Shown here: positions 45,875 through 54,965 of the stretch, piece after piece
Numbering within the stretch: position 1 is the first letter of the stretch
Layout: the number at the start of each line of letters is the position of its first letter
Source: Entomospira nematocerorum
GTDB lineage: Bacteria > Spirochaetota > Spirochaetia > WRBN01
Reading direction: 5' to 3'
Assembly (NCBI RefSeq): GCF_028748105.1
Contig: NZ_CP118168.1
Span: 1,178,001 to 1,242,000, forward strand
DNA length: 64,000 nt
Notes under the pieces: model-generated
The model's input: the letters and a program-made list of their open reading frames with translations, nothing else
Told to the model about the DNA's origin: nothing
Database searches by the model: none
Program-made: the position numbers and the translations under genes

Positions 45875-46463
45875 GGGGGTTCGCACTATAAGGATATATC
45901 GTAGCAATAGCCGCCCAATCTTCTGGACTACTCCCAGCGCCGGCAAGTGGCATTAAGCTAATATAACCATGAGGTTCCTCATCTTTATAAATTTGCCATA
46001 GAATATTACTACCCTGAAAAGTCTCACCATTATATGCATCTCCCTGCCGTGTTGGAGTACCATAATCAATCGTGAATTGATCTATTAGCGAACTAAGAGA
46101 AGCATTTGCAATTTGTAGTATCAAAAATTGAAATTGCTTATTCTTAAAATGAAAAGCCATATCTACTGGTTCTCCAAAAAACTCTGCTTCATATGTAATC
46201 ATTAAATCTGCAATTGGATACATTTCTTTGTCTTTCTCTAAAGTAAAATAGACCCGATCAATTTCACGAAATTGTCTACTTTTAATAGCATTCATTACAT
46301 TTGAATAAGAATCTTGAAAATAAAATCCATCTAAGTTAAAATATATATCACGTTGATCTACCTCTACTTCTAACTCTTTCGAACGTTGACATCCAAATAT
46401 CAAAGTAACAGCGAACAATAGATACACATACATTACCATGCGCTTAGAATGATTTTCCTCCAT
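45867..46463 (-). CDS. Lipoprotein of unknown function
   Basis: A 198-residue exported protein; family not recognised. The N-terminus is basic and hydrophobic with a lipobox LIFGC (from the ATG at 46463; a GTG at 46481 is also in frame). The mature part has strands with FTLEKDKEMYPIADLMITYEAEFFGEPVDMAF and a C-terminal segment. It lies 24 bases after the patatin/barrel gene and overlaps spsF, so it is part of the same run. An envelope role is likely. Confidence 0.65.
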   Translation of the reverse strand: MEENHSKRMVMYVYLLFAVTLIFGCQRSKELEVEVDQRDIYFNLDGFYFQDSYSNVMNAIKSRQFREIDRVYFTLEKDKEMYPIADLMITYEAEFFGEPVDMAFHFKNKQFQFLILQIANASLSSLIDQFTIDYGTPTRQGDAYNGETFQGSNILWQIYKDEEPHGYISLMPLAGAGSSPEDWAAIATIYPYSANPRE

Positions 46464-46487
46464 AACTATCCATTTCCTCACTTACAT

Positions 46488-48659
46488 CTAAAATCTAGCA
46501 CCTAAGGTAGAGACTAAATAAGGTTGTCTTCTCAAGAAATTATAATATAAACCAACATCAAAGTATCCAAAACCCAAATTTGCGGCAACCTTTCCACCTA
46601 CACTCTGGTAAAAATAATTCACATTAAATGGATTCTCTACAGTCGGTGCAAGCAATACCCCATGCCACTCTAAGGCTACCATAAATCGTAAAAAAAAGCT
46701 ATACTGTAAAGCTCCTTTAAAACCTAGCATTGTTCGTCCTAGCAATCTAGCATTAGCGTATCCTGGTAGTGGATGTACATTACGCTCTCCTAACATTCCT
46801 CCAACAAAAGCATATCGGTGTAGTGCTGGATTTTCACCTAGTAAAAGCCGCCCATCATAGGCTAGTGCTAGACTGAAACCCATTGCAAGAGGTTGAATAT
46901 ATTGTGCCTCCATAGAGACACTTCCATAATTGCCATAATTAGTAGGACTTTGTTGCCACCCAATCATACCGCTCAACCGTACAGAATATCCTCTTGTTGG
47001 ATAAAATTCCTCATTGAGTTGATCCAGAATAAAACTTAGCGTTCCTTCTACATACATTTGCTGACCGATACTAGTAAAGTGATTATTATCCACATTAGCT
47101 GAATTCCAATAACCAATTTCTCCACTAATTTGAGTATAAAAGAACCGATCATATAAAAGCTTCACCCCAATCTGTGCTGCATATAAACCAGGAAGAACTC
47201 TTTGCATACTCACAGCAAAACTATCAGGAATCAGGTGTGCGTAAGTTCTTGAGTCATAAATATACGTATTAATATACATATTAAACCAGGAGAGCTTATG
47301 TGGATATAATCCAAGTAAAATAATCGCCTCTAGTCCATGCTGATATCCCACGTAGAGAGAAAAATCTATTGCACCAAATTCCTCTATACCAATCACTCCG
47401 ATGCTAGCACCAAGACGTAATCCAAAATCAGTAGATAGTTGCGCTAAAACTGAGGCCTCTAGAAAAGGTTCCTCCTCTGCATAAAGAAATAACGTCTCAT
47501 CATGAACCCAATAACGAACTCTTTTATAAAAATTCTTTCCAGTTGCAACTTTTATCTTGTTATCAATCGTATCTACATGAATGTAATCGTTTAAACTAAG
47601 GGATATTTGATTTTTTAAACGCTTTTCAGCCATGGGGTTATGCTCAAGACCTATTACTTTAATGTCTGTAATAAATAAAAAATTAGAATCTTTAGCAACA
47701 ATTGGATCGACATCTACTGAAGTAAAAATAGTAGCAATCTGCTCTAACTCTTTGCCCAATGCCAAAGCGGCATCTCGACCTCGCTGACGTAATCCATCAT
47801 AAGCATCAAAAGAGGCAGGGGTATATCCTTCTAACTTTGGTTTAATGTGAACATTCACTAGTGGTATGACTGTAGCATCTGCCTCTCTTCCTTTCAGCAT
47901 CAAAATAGATAGTAACCCCGACAATGTTGTAGTTGGAGCATCTGCCATATTATCATCAAAATCGGATAAATCGACAAGAATGATAATATCCGCACCTAAA
48001 TCAATAGCTTCTTGTACGAGAAAATTTCCAGAAACACCACCATCGACTACAAATTGATGATCATCCATCAAAGCTGGAGTAAAAACACCCGGAACAGCAA
48101 TACTAGCTCGAACAGCTCGACCCAAAGATCCATCCGTATAAACAATCCGTTCTCCTGTATTCAAGTCAGTTCCAGAAGTGGCAAATGCACGAGGAAAATC
48201 TGTAAAGTCACTATAATTACCTGCCTGCCAATAAATTCGATCTAGTAGATTTTCAACACTATATGCAGAGGAGACACCACTCAATTCTGGTCGTTTAAAA
48301 TCTCTCGTAAATTTAAAATCAACAGCAGTTTTATACTCTAAATCACGGCGAACAGGGTTATAATAAGGACGACGATTAGCATCATCGAGTATTTCAAGAA
48401 TATTCATTTCGCGAGTAACTTTATCAATATCTTTCGCAGTAAATCCCAATGCATAATATGCACCAACCATAGAGCCCATGCTAACGCCCGTAACAATATC
48501 CACTGGGATACCATACTCTTCTAACACCTCAATGACACCAACATGTGCAAGGCCTAAAGCACCGCCTCCACCCAATACCAAACCAACCTTGGGTCTTGAC
48601 CATGCAATATTATGCATAAATACCATGACAAAAATGATTACAGACAAATGTCGAAACAT
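46488..48659 (-). CDS. Patatin-like phospholipase with C-terminal outer-membrane beta-barrel
   Basis: A 723-residue exported protein. A signal peptide (to about residue 21) precedes a patatin domain: oxyanion loop GLVLGGGGALGLAHVG, nucleophile Ser60 in GVSMG and the catalytic Asp206 in VVDGG. Then comes a POTRA-like region (about 320-375, VKVIGLEHN-like) and a BamA/Omp85-type barrel (about 380-723) rich in alternating aromatic strands and ending in a C-terminal phenylalanine (LGARF). This is the layout of type Vd autotransporter patatins (PlpD type). It probably acts as a lipase at the outer membrane. It heads the leftward run. Confidence 0.9.
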   Translation of the reverse strand: MFRHLSVIIFVMVFMHNIAWSRPKVGLVLGGGGALGLAHVGVIEVLEEYGIPVDIVTGVSMGSMVGAYYALGFTAKDIDKVTREMNILEILDDANRRPYYNPVRRDLEYKTAVDFKFTRDFKRPELSGVSSAYSVENLLDRIYWQAGNYSDFTDFPRAFATSGTDLNTGERIVYTDGSLGRAVRASIAVPGVFTPALMDDHQFVVDGGVSGNFLVQEAIDLGADIIILVDLSDFDDNMADAPTTTLSGLLSILMLKGREADATVIPLVNVHIKPKLEGYTPASFDAYDGLRQRGRDAALALGKELEQIATIFTSVDVDPIVAKDSNFLFITDIKVIGLEHNPMAEKRLKNQISLSLNDYIHVDTIDNKIKVATGKNFYKRVRYWVHDETLFLYAEEEPFLEASVLAQLSTDFGLRLGASIGVIGIEEFGAIDFSLYVGYQHGLEAIILLGLYPHKLSWFNMYINTYIYDSRTYAHLIPDSFAVSMQRVLPGLYAAQIGVKLLYDRFFYTQISGEIGYWNSANVDNNHFTSIGQQMYVEGTLSFILDQLNEEFYPTRGYSVRLSGMIGWQQSPTNYGNYGSVSMEAQYIQPLAMGFSLALAYDGRLLLGENPALHRYAFVGGMLGERNVHPLPGYANARLLGRTMLGFKGALQYSFFLRFMVALEWHGVLLAPTVENPFNVNYFYQSVGGKVAANLGFGYFDVGLYYNFLRRQPYLVSTLGARF

Positions 48660-48718
48660 TGAATACTACCTCTTATGTTTTGTATAGATGAATTCTGAAT
48701 ATAATCAAATTTATAGGA

Positions 48719-48751
48719 TTAAAAAATAGTTCCGCTCAAATGAACGGAACC
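48719..48751 (-). terminator. Intrinsic terminator of the RRM protein gene
   Basis: Hairpin GTTCCGCTC (48729-48737) / GAACGGAAC (48742-48750) with one mismatch and a 4-base loop, followed leftward by TATTTTTT. Confidence 0.82.
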
Positions 48752-48788
48752 AATGAATTGATAAATAATAAAGATGTTAACTCACCTA

Positions 48789-49061
48789 TTAAAATTCACG
48801 ACGACTAGGTCGTGGTCGATCCTCTGCCTCTTTAACACGTAATTGACGACCATCAATCTCCTGTCCATCCAAGGCACGAATTGCTTGCGATGCCTCCTCA
48901 CTACTTCCCATCTCGATGAAAGCAAAACCTCTAAATCGTCCACTCTCGCGATCTTTCGCTAAGTGTACAGATTCAACACTCCCGTATTCTGTAAAAATCT
49001 GGCGTAATGCCTCATCAGATGTGCGGTAATTAATATTACCAACGTAAACTTTAGAACCCAT
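48789..49061 (-). CDS. RRM RNA-binding protein
   Basis: Single RNA-recognition-motif protein of 90 residues, like the small Rbp proteins of cyanobacteria and spirochaetes. RNP2 is VYVGNI and RNP1 is RFRGFAFIEM. The C-terminus is rich in Arg and Pro. The frame extends to 49112, but MGSKVYVGN is the normal start and AGGG precedes it. A long leader with a terminator-like hairpin precedes the gene. It may bind many messages, perhaps in cold or stress responses (family knowledge, not shown here). Confidence 0.92.
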   Translation of the reverse strand: MGSKVYVGNINYRTSDEALRQIFTEYGSVESVHLAKDRESGRFRGFAFIEMGSSEEASQAIRALDGQEIDGRQLRVKEAEDRPRPSRREF

Positions 49062-49095
49062 GTTACTAAACCCTATAAAACGTAATTTGGCACCT

Positions 49096-49127
49096 AAAAA
49101 AAGGACCGGCATATCGTCTTCACCGGT
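49096..49127 (-). promoter_or_regulatory. Terminator-like hairpin in the leader of the RRM gene
   Basis: Read leftward: a stem of ACCGG/CCGGT (complement of 49123-49127 and 49105-49109) with a 13-base loop, then CC and seven T (complement of 49096-49102). It lies between promoter and start codon, so it may be an attenuator. Confidence 0.4.
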
Positions 49128-49174
49128 ATAACTAACTTACAAAAATCAATCAACCAAGAGAGAATGCTATCTAA

Positions 49175-49203
49175 AGCATAAGTCACTTAGCTTCTTTTGT
49201 CAA
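49175..49203 (-). promoter_or_regulatory. Promoter of the RRM protein gene
   Basis: Leftward TTGACA (complement of 49198-49203), 17-base spacer, TATGCT (complement of 49175-49180), giving a leader of about 105 bases. Confidence 0.62.
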
Positions 49204-49241
49204 GTGACCTATACTTTTTTACACAATATTGTCTCTAAATA

Positions 49242-49625
49242 TTACAGTTCAGCCTGCCATAAGCCATGGAGATTACAGTACTCTCTGGCTACAACATGCT
49301 TCCCATGCGGAACATGGAAGATAGCTTCTGCTTTATCTGTAGGCTGTAATAGCTGTGAATGATAAGATGTGCCATCAACAATGAGTTCGATAAAGGAGAT
49401 ATAGTGAGCTTCTGTCATTGGATGTGCTACGGATCCAACCATTATCTTGTATCCTGTCTCAATTTTTTCAATAACAGGAACATGCTTCTCTGTTGCACCA
49501 TCGATTTCTCCACCCTTCAATAAATTCATTGCATGTCCACAACATGTCAACGATCCATGACCTGCTTCTATTACATAAACAACACGACCACAATGTGGAC
49601 AATGATAAATTTCACTTCTATTCAT
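49242..49625 (-). CDS. dfx: Desulfoferrodoxin (superoxide reductase)
   Basis: Reduces superoxide to hydrogen peroxide without making oxygen. The 127-residue product has the N-terminal desulforedoxin-type iron centre (CPHC and CC in LTCCGHAM). It also has the catalytic iron site: EKHVP, SVAHPM, EAHYI and the CNLHGLW segment giving the last Cys and His ligands. Length and both centres match class I enzymes. Rubredoxin, encoded near 59 kb, is its usual electron donor. A promoter lies upstream. Confidence 0.95.
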   Translation of the reverse strand: MNRSEIYHCPHCGRVVYVIEAGHGSLTCCGHAMNLLKGGEIDGATEKHVPVIEKIETGYKIMVGSVAHPMTEAHYISFIELIVDGTSYHSQLLQPTDKAEAIFHVPHGKHVVAREYCNLHGLWQAEL

Positions 49626-49689
49626 TACGCTCTCCTTAGTTCATATTTATACTTTATATTAGGTAATGTCCCTATTTTCTTGTATATCT

Positions 49690-49718
49690 AGTATAATCTA
49701 GCTTTAGCAAAAAATCAA
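49690..49718 (-). promoter_or_regulatory. Promoter of desulfoferrodoxin
   Basis: Leftward TTGATT (complement of 49713-49718), 17-base spacer, TATACT (complement of 49690-49695). Confidence 0.6.
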
Positions 49719-49821
49719 GTTTCTCATGGAAAAAGGCTAATTCTCCGTAAATCCATTTAACCTCTAGACTGAATATGTCGATCATTATAAAAAATGATAA
49801 AAGAAGAGAGGATGCATTCCT

Positions 49822-51180
49822 ATGAGCGTATTCAAAGCATATGATATTCGTGGTGTATATAACCGAGACTATAATAAAGACGACGTCTATAAAATAGGAT
49901 TCTTCCTGCCCAGCCTCTTACAAGTAACAGAGATCTATATTGGTCGAGATGATCGTGCAAGTTCTCCTGAAATTTTCGATGCCCTCTCTCGAGGTATCCT
50001 CGACGCTGGAGCTAGTGTTGTGAATCTTGGGCTCACAACCACACCTGCTGTCTACTTTGCTACAGCTCACTATAACGCACAAGCCAGTGTCCAGATTACT
50101 GCAAGTCATAACCCAAAAGAATATAATGGTTTAAAAATTTCTAGAGCACATGCTATTCCAGTAGGAGGAGAAACTGGTTTAAAAGAGCTAGAACAACTTG
50201 TCATGCATAACACTGTTACACCAGTAAGTGCAGATAAGCGAGGTTCTATCCACAATAAGGATATTACAGCAGATTATCTACAATTTTTAGCTCCATTTGT
50301 CCCCAATTGTAGTGGTCTGAAAATTGGAATTGATTTTAGTAACGGCATGGCTGCCCTCTATGTTCCACAACTACTGGCAAATGCTGGAGCTACGATTATC
50401 AATATCAACGAAGAAATTGATGGAAATTTTCCTAATCATGAACCAAATCCGCTAGAAGAGAAAAATTTAGAACAAATTATCTCTCTTGTTAAGAACAACG
50501 CATTAGACATTGGTATTATTTATGATGGAGATGCTGATCGTGCTATGTTTATTGATGAGAAGGGACAATTTATTCGACCAGATGTCATTACGGCGGTACT
50601 AGCTGAAGCTCTAGAGATCTCTCCACAATCGAATGTGCTTGTTGACATCAGAACAAGTCGCGGAGTTATGCAATATCTTGAACAAAATATGCATGCTGTA
50701 GTACATATGTGGAAGGTTGGGCATGCTTTTGCTAAGTTAAAACTCAAAGAAATTAATGCTGTTCTTGGTGGAGAACTTGCAGGCCACTACTATTTTAGAG
50801 ATTTTTTCAACTGTGACTCTGGAATTCTTGCATCATTACTAGTGCTAAAGGTTGTAAAAAATCTACATTCTGAAAAACAAGTAATGTCATCTTTAATTAA
50901 TAAAATTGATTGTTATGCAAATTCAGGAGAGATAAATTTTACTATAGAGAAGAAAACCGAGGCTATTCAAGCTATCAAACATTATGCAGAAGGAGTCTCT
51001 GATCTTCTAGAGATTCGTGACTTTGATGGTTATCGTTTTGAGTATCCTGAATGGTGGCTAAATGTAAGAAGCTCCAACACAGAGCCCTATCTTCGCATCG
51101 TTATGGAGGCAAACAATCAAAGTACTCTATCAGCAAGATTAGCCGAAGTAACAGCCATTCTTTCCAAATTCCAATCATAA
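49822..51180 (+). CDS. Phosphomannomutase / phosphoglucomutase
   Basis: Alpha-D-phosphohexomutase that moves phosphate between C6 and C1 of hexoses, supplying activated sugars for glycans; 452 residues. The phosphoserine loop is TASHNPKEYNGLKI, the metal loop DGDADRAMF, the sugar-binding loop GGELAGHYYF and the phosphate-binding loop RSSNTEPYLRI. A short acidic ORF starts 28 bases after it. The substrate (mannose, glucose or both) cannot be separated by sequence. Confidence 0.93.
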   Translation: MSVFKAYDIRGVYNRDYNKDDVYKIGFFLPSLLQVTEIYIGRDDRASSPEIFDALSRGILDAGASVVNLGLTTTPAVYFATAHYNAQASVQITASHNPKEYNGLKISRAHAIPVGGETGLKELEQLVMHNTVTPVSADKRGSIHNKDITADYLQFLAPFVPNCSGLKIGIDFSNGMAALYVPQLLANAGATIININEEIDGNFPNHEPNPLEEKNLEQIISLVKNNALDIGIIYDGDADRAMFIDEKGQFIRPDVITAVLAEALEISPQSNVLVDIRTSRGVMQYLEQNMHAVVHMWKVGHAFAKLKLKEINAVLGGELAGHYYFRDFFNCDSGILASLLVLKVVKNLHSEKQVMSSLINKIDCYANSGEINFTIEKKTEAIQAIKHYAEGVSDLLEIRDFDGYRFEYPEWWLNVRSSNTEPYLRIVMEANNQSTLSARLAEVTAILSKFQS

Positions 51181-51208
51181 TAAGTAGCTAGGATAGCATG
51201 AGGACAAG

Positions 51209-51337
51209 ATGAATTTAGATGATTTTGATGACGACTTAGATGAAGAATTTATCCCATTCTCAGAAGAGTGGGAAGAGTTAGATGATGATGAACAAGATTT
51301 TGACGATGAGGAAGACTTTGATGAATTTAATGATTAA
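51209..51337 (+). CDS. Ultra-acidic 42-residue microprotein
   Basis: A short frame starting with ATG at 51209, 4 bases after a GAGGACA ribosome site, and ending with TAA at 51337. Twenty-five of its 42 residues are Asp or Glu and none is basic; the rest are mostly Phe, Leu and Trp in a DDFDDDLDEEF pattern. No family is recognised. Its end overlaps the start of the following exported-protein gene, and the GAGGAAG that would drive that gene lies inside it. It could be a real acidic peptide or mainly a leader for coupling. Confidence 0.6.
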   Translation: MNLDDFDDDLDEEFIPFSEEWEELDDDEQDFDDEEDFDEFND

Positions 51338-52187
51338 CATATCACGATATACTCTTTTTCTCGGAGGATTCCTCCTTTCATCCGTCCTCTTCGCACAACA
51401 AAGAGAGCAACTTCTTAATGAACAATACGTACGGATGCTCTCTTATGCTTATGCAGAGATGCAATCTCGCCAAAGCTTCATGCAAGAACCACTCATTGAT
51501 GTTATAGCTCATTTACATATTGAATCTGATATGCAAGGACGAATAGAACTGATTAGAGTTAGTAACAAAACTCCTCTCATTACAGAGGAACGTTTAGCAC
51601 TCTTTCACTATAATTTGCGTACGCCGGAAATGATTTATTCCCAATCTTCACACCAAGTTCTGCCAGCACACTTCCAGATGGAGATGGGTCCACTTCTCGT
51701 TGTGATCCACCAAGCAAATGAAATTCATCTAACATGGTACTCCCAGTCTCAAGAGTTTATAATATTTCAAAACCTATCCGAAGTTCCTATGATAAGTATC
51801 GTTGCAAACAATATCTATCAGTTTATTCAAGCAGATGACCATAAGCTTTGGAGTTATCGCTTTTTTGATACAGAACTACGTGAGCTTTCCCCGGCTTTTC
51901 GCAATGTGCTTTCTGTTAATCCGCATACATTATCACTTGTTTTCACACCTGATAAAGAGGTGATGTACCTTACCTCTGCTTTTGCCAAAGATCAATCACT
52001 AGTTTTGCTACATCAAGAAGATTTTAATCTTAAACTATCACTACAACATAGAGTACGTCAGTTTGAGTGGTTATATCTCTCTGATGATCCGCAATGGGGA
52101 CATTTGATCATCCATTATATAACAGAATCAGGAATGACTTCAAAAGCCTTTTATCACACACTCAATGGTGATAGGATCTATTTTTAA
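51321..52187 (+). CDS. Exported protein of unknown function
   Basis: Family not recognised; 288 residues from the ATG at 51321. A signal peptide (RYTLFLGGFLLSSVLFAQ) suggests export. The body is rich in Gln, His, Tyr and Ser with beta-strand patterns such as LLVVIHQANEIHLTWYSQ and KLWSYRFFDTELREL, suggesting a beta-propeller or similar. The frame opens at 51282, but GAGGAAG (51308-51314) lies 6 bases before 51321, which is the better start and gives the signal peptide. It overlaps the acidic ORF and ends 15 bases before the convergent tsaD stop. Confidence 0.65.
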   Translation: MNLMINISRYTLFLGGFLLSSVLFAQQREQLLNEQYVRMLSYAYAEMQSRQSFMQEPLIDVIAHLHIESDMQGRIELIRVSNKTPLITEERLALFHYNLRTPEMIYSQSSHQVLPAHFQMEMGPLLVVIHQANEIHLTWYSQSQEFIIFQNLSEVPMISIVANNIYQFIQADDHKLWSYRFFDTELRELSPAFRNVLSVNPHTLSLVFTPDKEVMYLTSAFAKDQSLVLLHQEDFNLKLSLQHRVRQFEWLYLSDDPQWGHLIIHYITESGMTSKAFYHTLNGDRIYF

Positions 52188-52202
52188 GATAATTTAATTC
52201 CC

Positions 52203-53231
52203 TTACACTCTCTGATAGCGAAATAAATTTACACGTGGCATCACGCCCACGGTAAGGCTATCTCCTTGTTTATCTTGAGCAAAGTACAACTCTTTCCCAT
52301 AATATGCAATCATCTCCCCATTGTCACCGCACAACGACAAAGGAAGATCAAAAAAATTAAGATGGCTCTTCTCCTTCATACATTGCCTTAGATAGCTGTT
52401 TGCAGCAACGCCCCCACCAATCACAACTTGATTAATTTTAAAGTCGTGTGCAGCCCGATCAATTGTGCGTATCAATTGCTCTATAGCAGCATACTGAAAG
52501 CCTGCCATAATATTTACGAGTGAGTCATCAAACCCCTCTCTTCGAAATTGATGACGTTGATTGATAACTGCATTTTTAAGACCACTATACGATAAATCAT
52601 ACTGTCCGGCAAAACGCCTATTAAGCTTCGGTTGAGGAAAATTAAAGGCCTTAGATGCACCCTGCTTTGCAAGATGATCAACCTCTGGTCCACCAGGATA
52701 ATTCAATCCATAGGCTTTAGCTACTTTATCATAACACTCACCGATGGCATCATCCATTGTTGCACCCAAAATCTGAACATCATCCTCTTTATAACCGCGA
52801 ATTAGCATGAGAGTTGTATGTCCTCCGGAAGCAACAATACCAAGAAATGGAAATTGCAGATTTTTGTGGACATATCTAGCCACTAGAATATGAGCTAAAA
52901 GATGGTTCACTGCAACGAATGGTTTTTTCAAGGCCCAAGCAAAATTTTTAGCAAATGTTGCCCCTACCAGCAAGCTACCCATCAAGCCAGGTCGATTTGT
53001 ATAGGCGACTAAATCAATATCTTTTGGTAATAAATTTGCCTGCTTAAAGGCTTGATCTACGGTAGTCGATATCTGTTCAATATGTAAGCGACTAGCCACC
53101 TCAGGGGCGACTCCACCATAAACCTGGTGATCTTTTACTTGAGAAGCCACAATCCTTGCGACAAAACTATCGCCATCTAAAATTGCCACTGCGCACTCAT
53201 CACAACTTGTTTCGATACCTAAGACAATCAT
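52203..53231 (-). CDS. tsaD: tRNA N6-adenosine threonylcarbamoyltransferase
   Basis: Adds threonylcarbamoyl to A37 of ANN-decoding tRNAs, with TsaB and TsaE. The 342-residue product has LGIETSCDECAVAIL, the metal-binding NHLLAHI (HxxxH), GIVASGGHTTLML, LNYPGGPEVD and GGGVAANSYLR. An ATG at 53237 adds two residues; the ATG at 53231 matches the family start. A TATAAT lies about 9 bases upstream, leaving almost no leader. Confidence 0.95.
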   Translation of the reverse strand: MIVLGIETSCDECAVAILDGDSFVARIVASQVKDHQVYGGVAPEVASRLHIEQISTTVDQAFKQANLLPKDIDLVAYTNRPGLMGSLLVGATFAKNFAWALKKPFVAVNHLLAHILVARYVHKNLQFPFLGIVASGGHTTLMLIRGYKEDDVQILGATMDDAIGECYDKVAKAYGLNYPGGPEVDHLAKQGASKAFNFPQPKLNRRFAGQYDLSYSGLKNAVINQRHQFRREGFDDSLVNIMAGFQYAAIEQLIRTIDRAAHDFKINQVVIGGGVAANSYLRQCMKEKSHLNFFDLPLSLCGDNGEMIAYYGKELYFAQDKQGDSLTVGVMPRVNLFRYQRV

Positions 53232-53239
53232 ATACATGT

Positions 53240-53269
53240 ATTATATATGTTTTTTATAAAATTAGTAAA
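53240..53269 (-). promoter_or_regulatory. Promoter of tsaD, nearly leaderless
   Basis: Leftward TTTACT (complement of 53264-53269), 18-base spacer, TATAAT (complement of 53240-53245). The expected start site is about 2 bases before the ATG at 53231; the -35 box is weak. Confidence 0.5.
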
Positions 53270-53310
53270 GTAGATTCAATGAATAATCCTAAAAAAGAGA
53301 TGAAACCCTT

Positions 53311-53339
53311 TTGACAGAAAGAGATTTTTAGGCTATAAT
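53311..53339 (+). promoter_or_regulatory. Consensus promoter of the ffh operon
   Basis: TTGACA (53311-53316), 17-base spacer, TATAAT (53334-53339): an exact match to the sigma-70 consensus. AAGGAAG precedes the ffh ATG. Confidence 0.85.
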
Positions 53340-53359
53340 GTCGCTAGGAACGAAGGAAG

Positions 53360-54688
53360 ATGTTAGAACGACTACAGGATTCATTTGCAAAAATTACAAA
53401 AACCCTTGTTGGTAAGTCAAAAATTACCGACAAAAATATCGAAGAGGCCATCGAAGAGATCAAAAGTGCTCTCCTTGAAGCTGATGTTAACCTACGTGTC
53501 GCAAGACGCTTCATTAATGCAACAGCAGAAGAGGCTCGTGGAGAAAAGGTTCTTAAAGCCATAGATCCTGGGCAACAGTTTGTCAAAATTATCTATGACA
53601 AAATGGTGCATCTTTTAGGAGATGAACGCAGCGAACTTGCATTGCGTGGCCCTGACGTTACTAGCACTATCCTTTTCCTTGGACTCCAAGGGTCTGGAAA
53701 AACGACAAATGCTGCTAAGTTAGCTCTGCATCTCAAAAATCAAGGAAGACGTGTTCTCTTGTGTGCCGCAGATCTTAGTCGACCTGCTGCTGTTAAACAG
53801 CTAGAAATACTAGGAGAGCAAGTTGGTGTTCCTGTCTTTACAGGAGAACATCAAGATCCTATATCACGAGCTAAAGCAGCTGTACAAGAGGCTAAAAAGC
53901 ATCAATACAATGTGCTTATTATAGACACAGCCGGACGTATGCAAGTTGATACTGATCTAATGACCGAAATTAAGGCAATCAGTGATGCAGTCAACCCAGA
54001 TGAAAAAATTCTTGTTGCCGATGCCATGCTAGGACAAAACGCCGTTGATGTAGCTAAATCATTTGATGAAGCAGTAGAAATTACTGGTTTTATTCTTAGT
54101 AAATTTGACTCAGATACTCGTGGTGGTGCAGCACTTAGCTTAAAAAGCATTACAGGAAAACCAATCAAATTTATTGGTACGGGTGAAAAGGTTGAAGCTT
54201 TAGAAATCTTCCATCCTGAACGTATTGCTAGTCGCATTTTAGGTATGGGTGATATCGTCTCTTTGGTAGAAAAAGCTCAAGAAACTGTTGATGAAGAAGA
54301 AGCTCGCCGTATGCAGCAGAAACTCTTCTCATCTGATTTTTCACTAGAAGACTATCTAGAACAGATTCGCATGGTCAAAAAAATGGGTAAAGCCGGAGAA
54401 TTGGCGAAATTATTACCTGGAGTTTCTGCCAAAGATATTGAAGAAAAACTAGATGAAAAACAAATGGTACGTGAAGAAGCTATCATTCTAAGTATGACGA
54501 AAAAAGAGAGAAAGAATTTACTAATTCTTAATCCATCAAGACGTAAACGCGTGGCAAAGGGTGCTGGTGTTAATGTCGTTGAAGTGAATAGATTTATTAA
54601 TCGCTTTGAAAAAATGAAAATTCAAATGAAAAAAGTAATGAAAAATAAAGCCTATCAAGCTCAATTAGCAAAAAGCTTGAAAGGATAA
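53360..54688 (+). CDS. ffh: Signal recognition particle protein Ffh
   Basis: GTPase of the signal recognition particle, which targets membrane proteins during translation. The 442-residue product has an N-domain, GLQGSGKTTNAAKLA (G1), DTAGRMQ (G3), SKFDSDTRGGAALS (G4 region) and FIGTGEK. The methionine-rich M-domain ends with INRFEKMKIQMKKVMKN. It starts the ribosome and translation operon that runs to yraN, with a consensus promoter 20 bases upstream. Confidence 0.97.
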   Translation: MLERLQDSFAKITKTLVGKSKITDKNIEEAIEEIKSALLEADVNLRVARRFINATAEEARGEKVLKAIDPGQQFVKIIYDKMVHLLGDERSELALRGPDVTSTILFLGLQGSGKTTNAAKLALHLKNQGRRVLLCAADLSRPAAVKQLEILGEQVGVPVFTGEHQDPISRAKAAVQEAKKHQYNVLIIDTAGRMQVDTDLMTEIKAISDAVNPDEKILVADAMLGQNAVDVAKSFDEAVEITGFILSKFDSDTRGGAALSLKSITGKPIKFIGTGEKVEALEIFHPERIASRILGMGDIVSLVEKAQETVDEEEARRMQQKLFSSDFSLEDYLEQIRMVKKMGKAGELAKLLPGVSAKDIEEKLDEKQMVREEAIILSMTKKERKNLLILNPSRRKRVAKGAGVNVVEVNRFINRFEKMKIQMKKVMKNKAYQAQLAKSLKG

Positions 54689-54703
54689 TTATAGGAGAAA
54701 ATT

Positions 54704-54946
54704 GTGGTAAAAATTCGCTTAAAAAAGTTTGGGGCTCCCAAGCGCCCTTATTACAGAATTGTTGCGGTTGATTCCCGAAAACCGCGCGATGGCAAGACAC
54801 TCGAAGAGCTTGGTTTTTATCGCCCAGTAGAAAGCGATCAATTCAAGGTAAATCAGGAAAGAATTCATTATTGGATTAAAAATGGTGCACAAGCTACAGA
54901 TACTGTACGTGATCTTTTTAGAAAATATAAAATTTCGTTAAACTAA
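54704..54946 (+). CDS. rpsP: 30S ribosomal protein S16
   Basis: Small-subunit protein of 80 residues starting with GTG (VKIRLKKFGAPKRPYYRIVAVDS, the S16 signature). TAGGAG lies upstream of the start. It lies 15 bases after ffh and before khpA in the conserved order. Confidence 0.97.
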   Translation: MVKIRLKKFGAPKRPYYRIVAVDSRKPRDGKTLEELGFYRPVESDQFKVNQERIHYWIKNGAQATDTVRDLFRKYKISLN

Positions 54947-54965
54947 AAGATGAGGAAAGACGATT

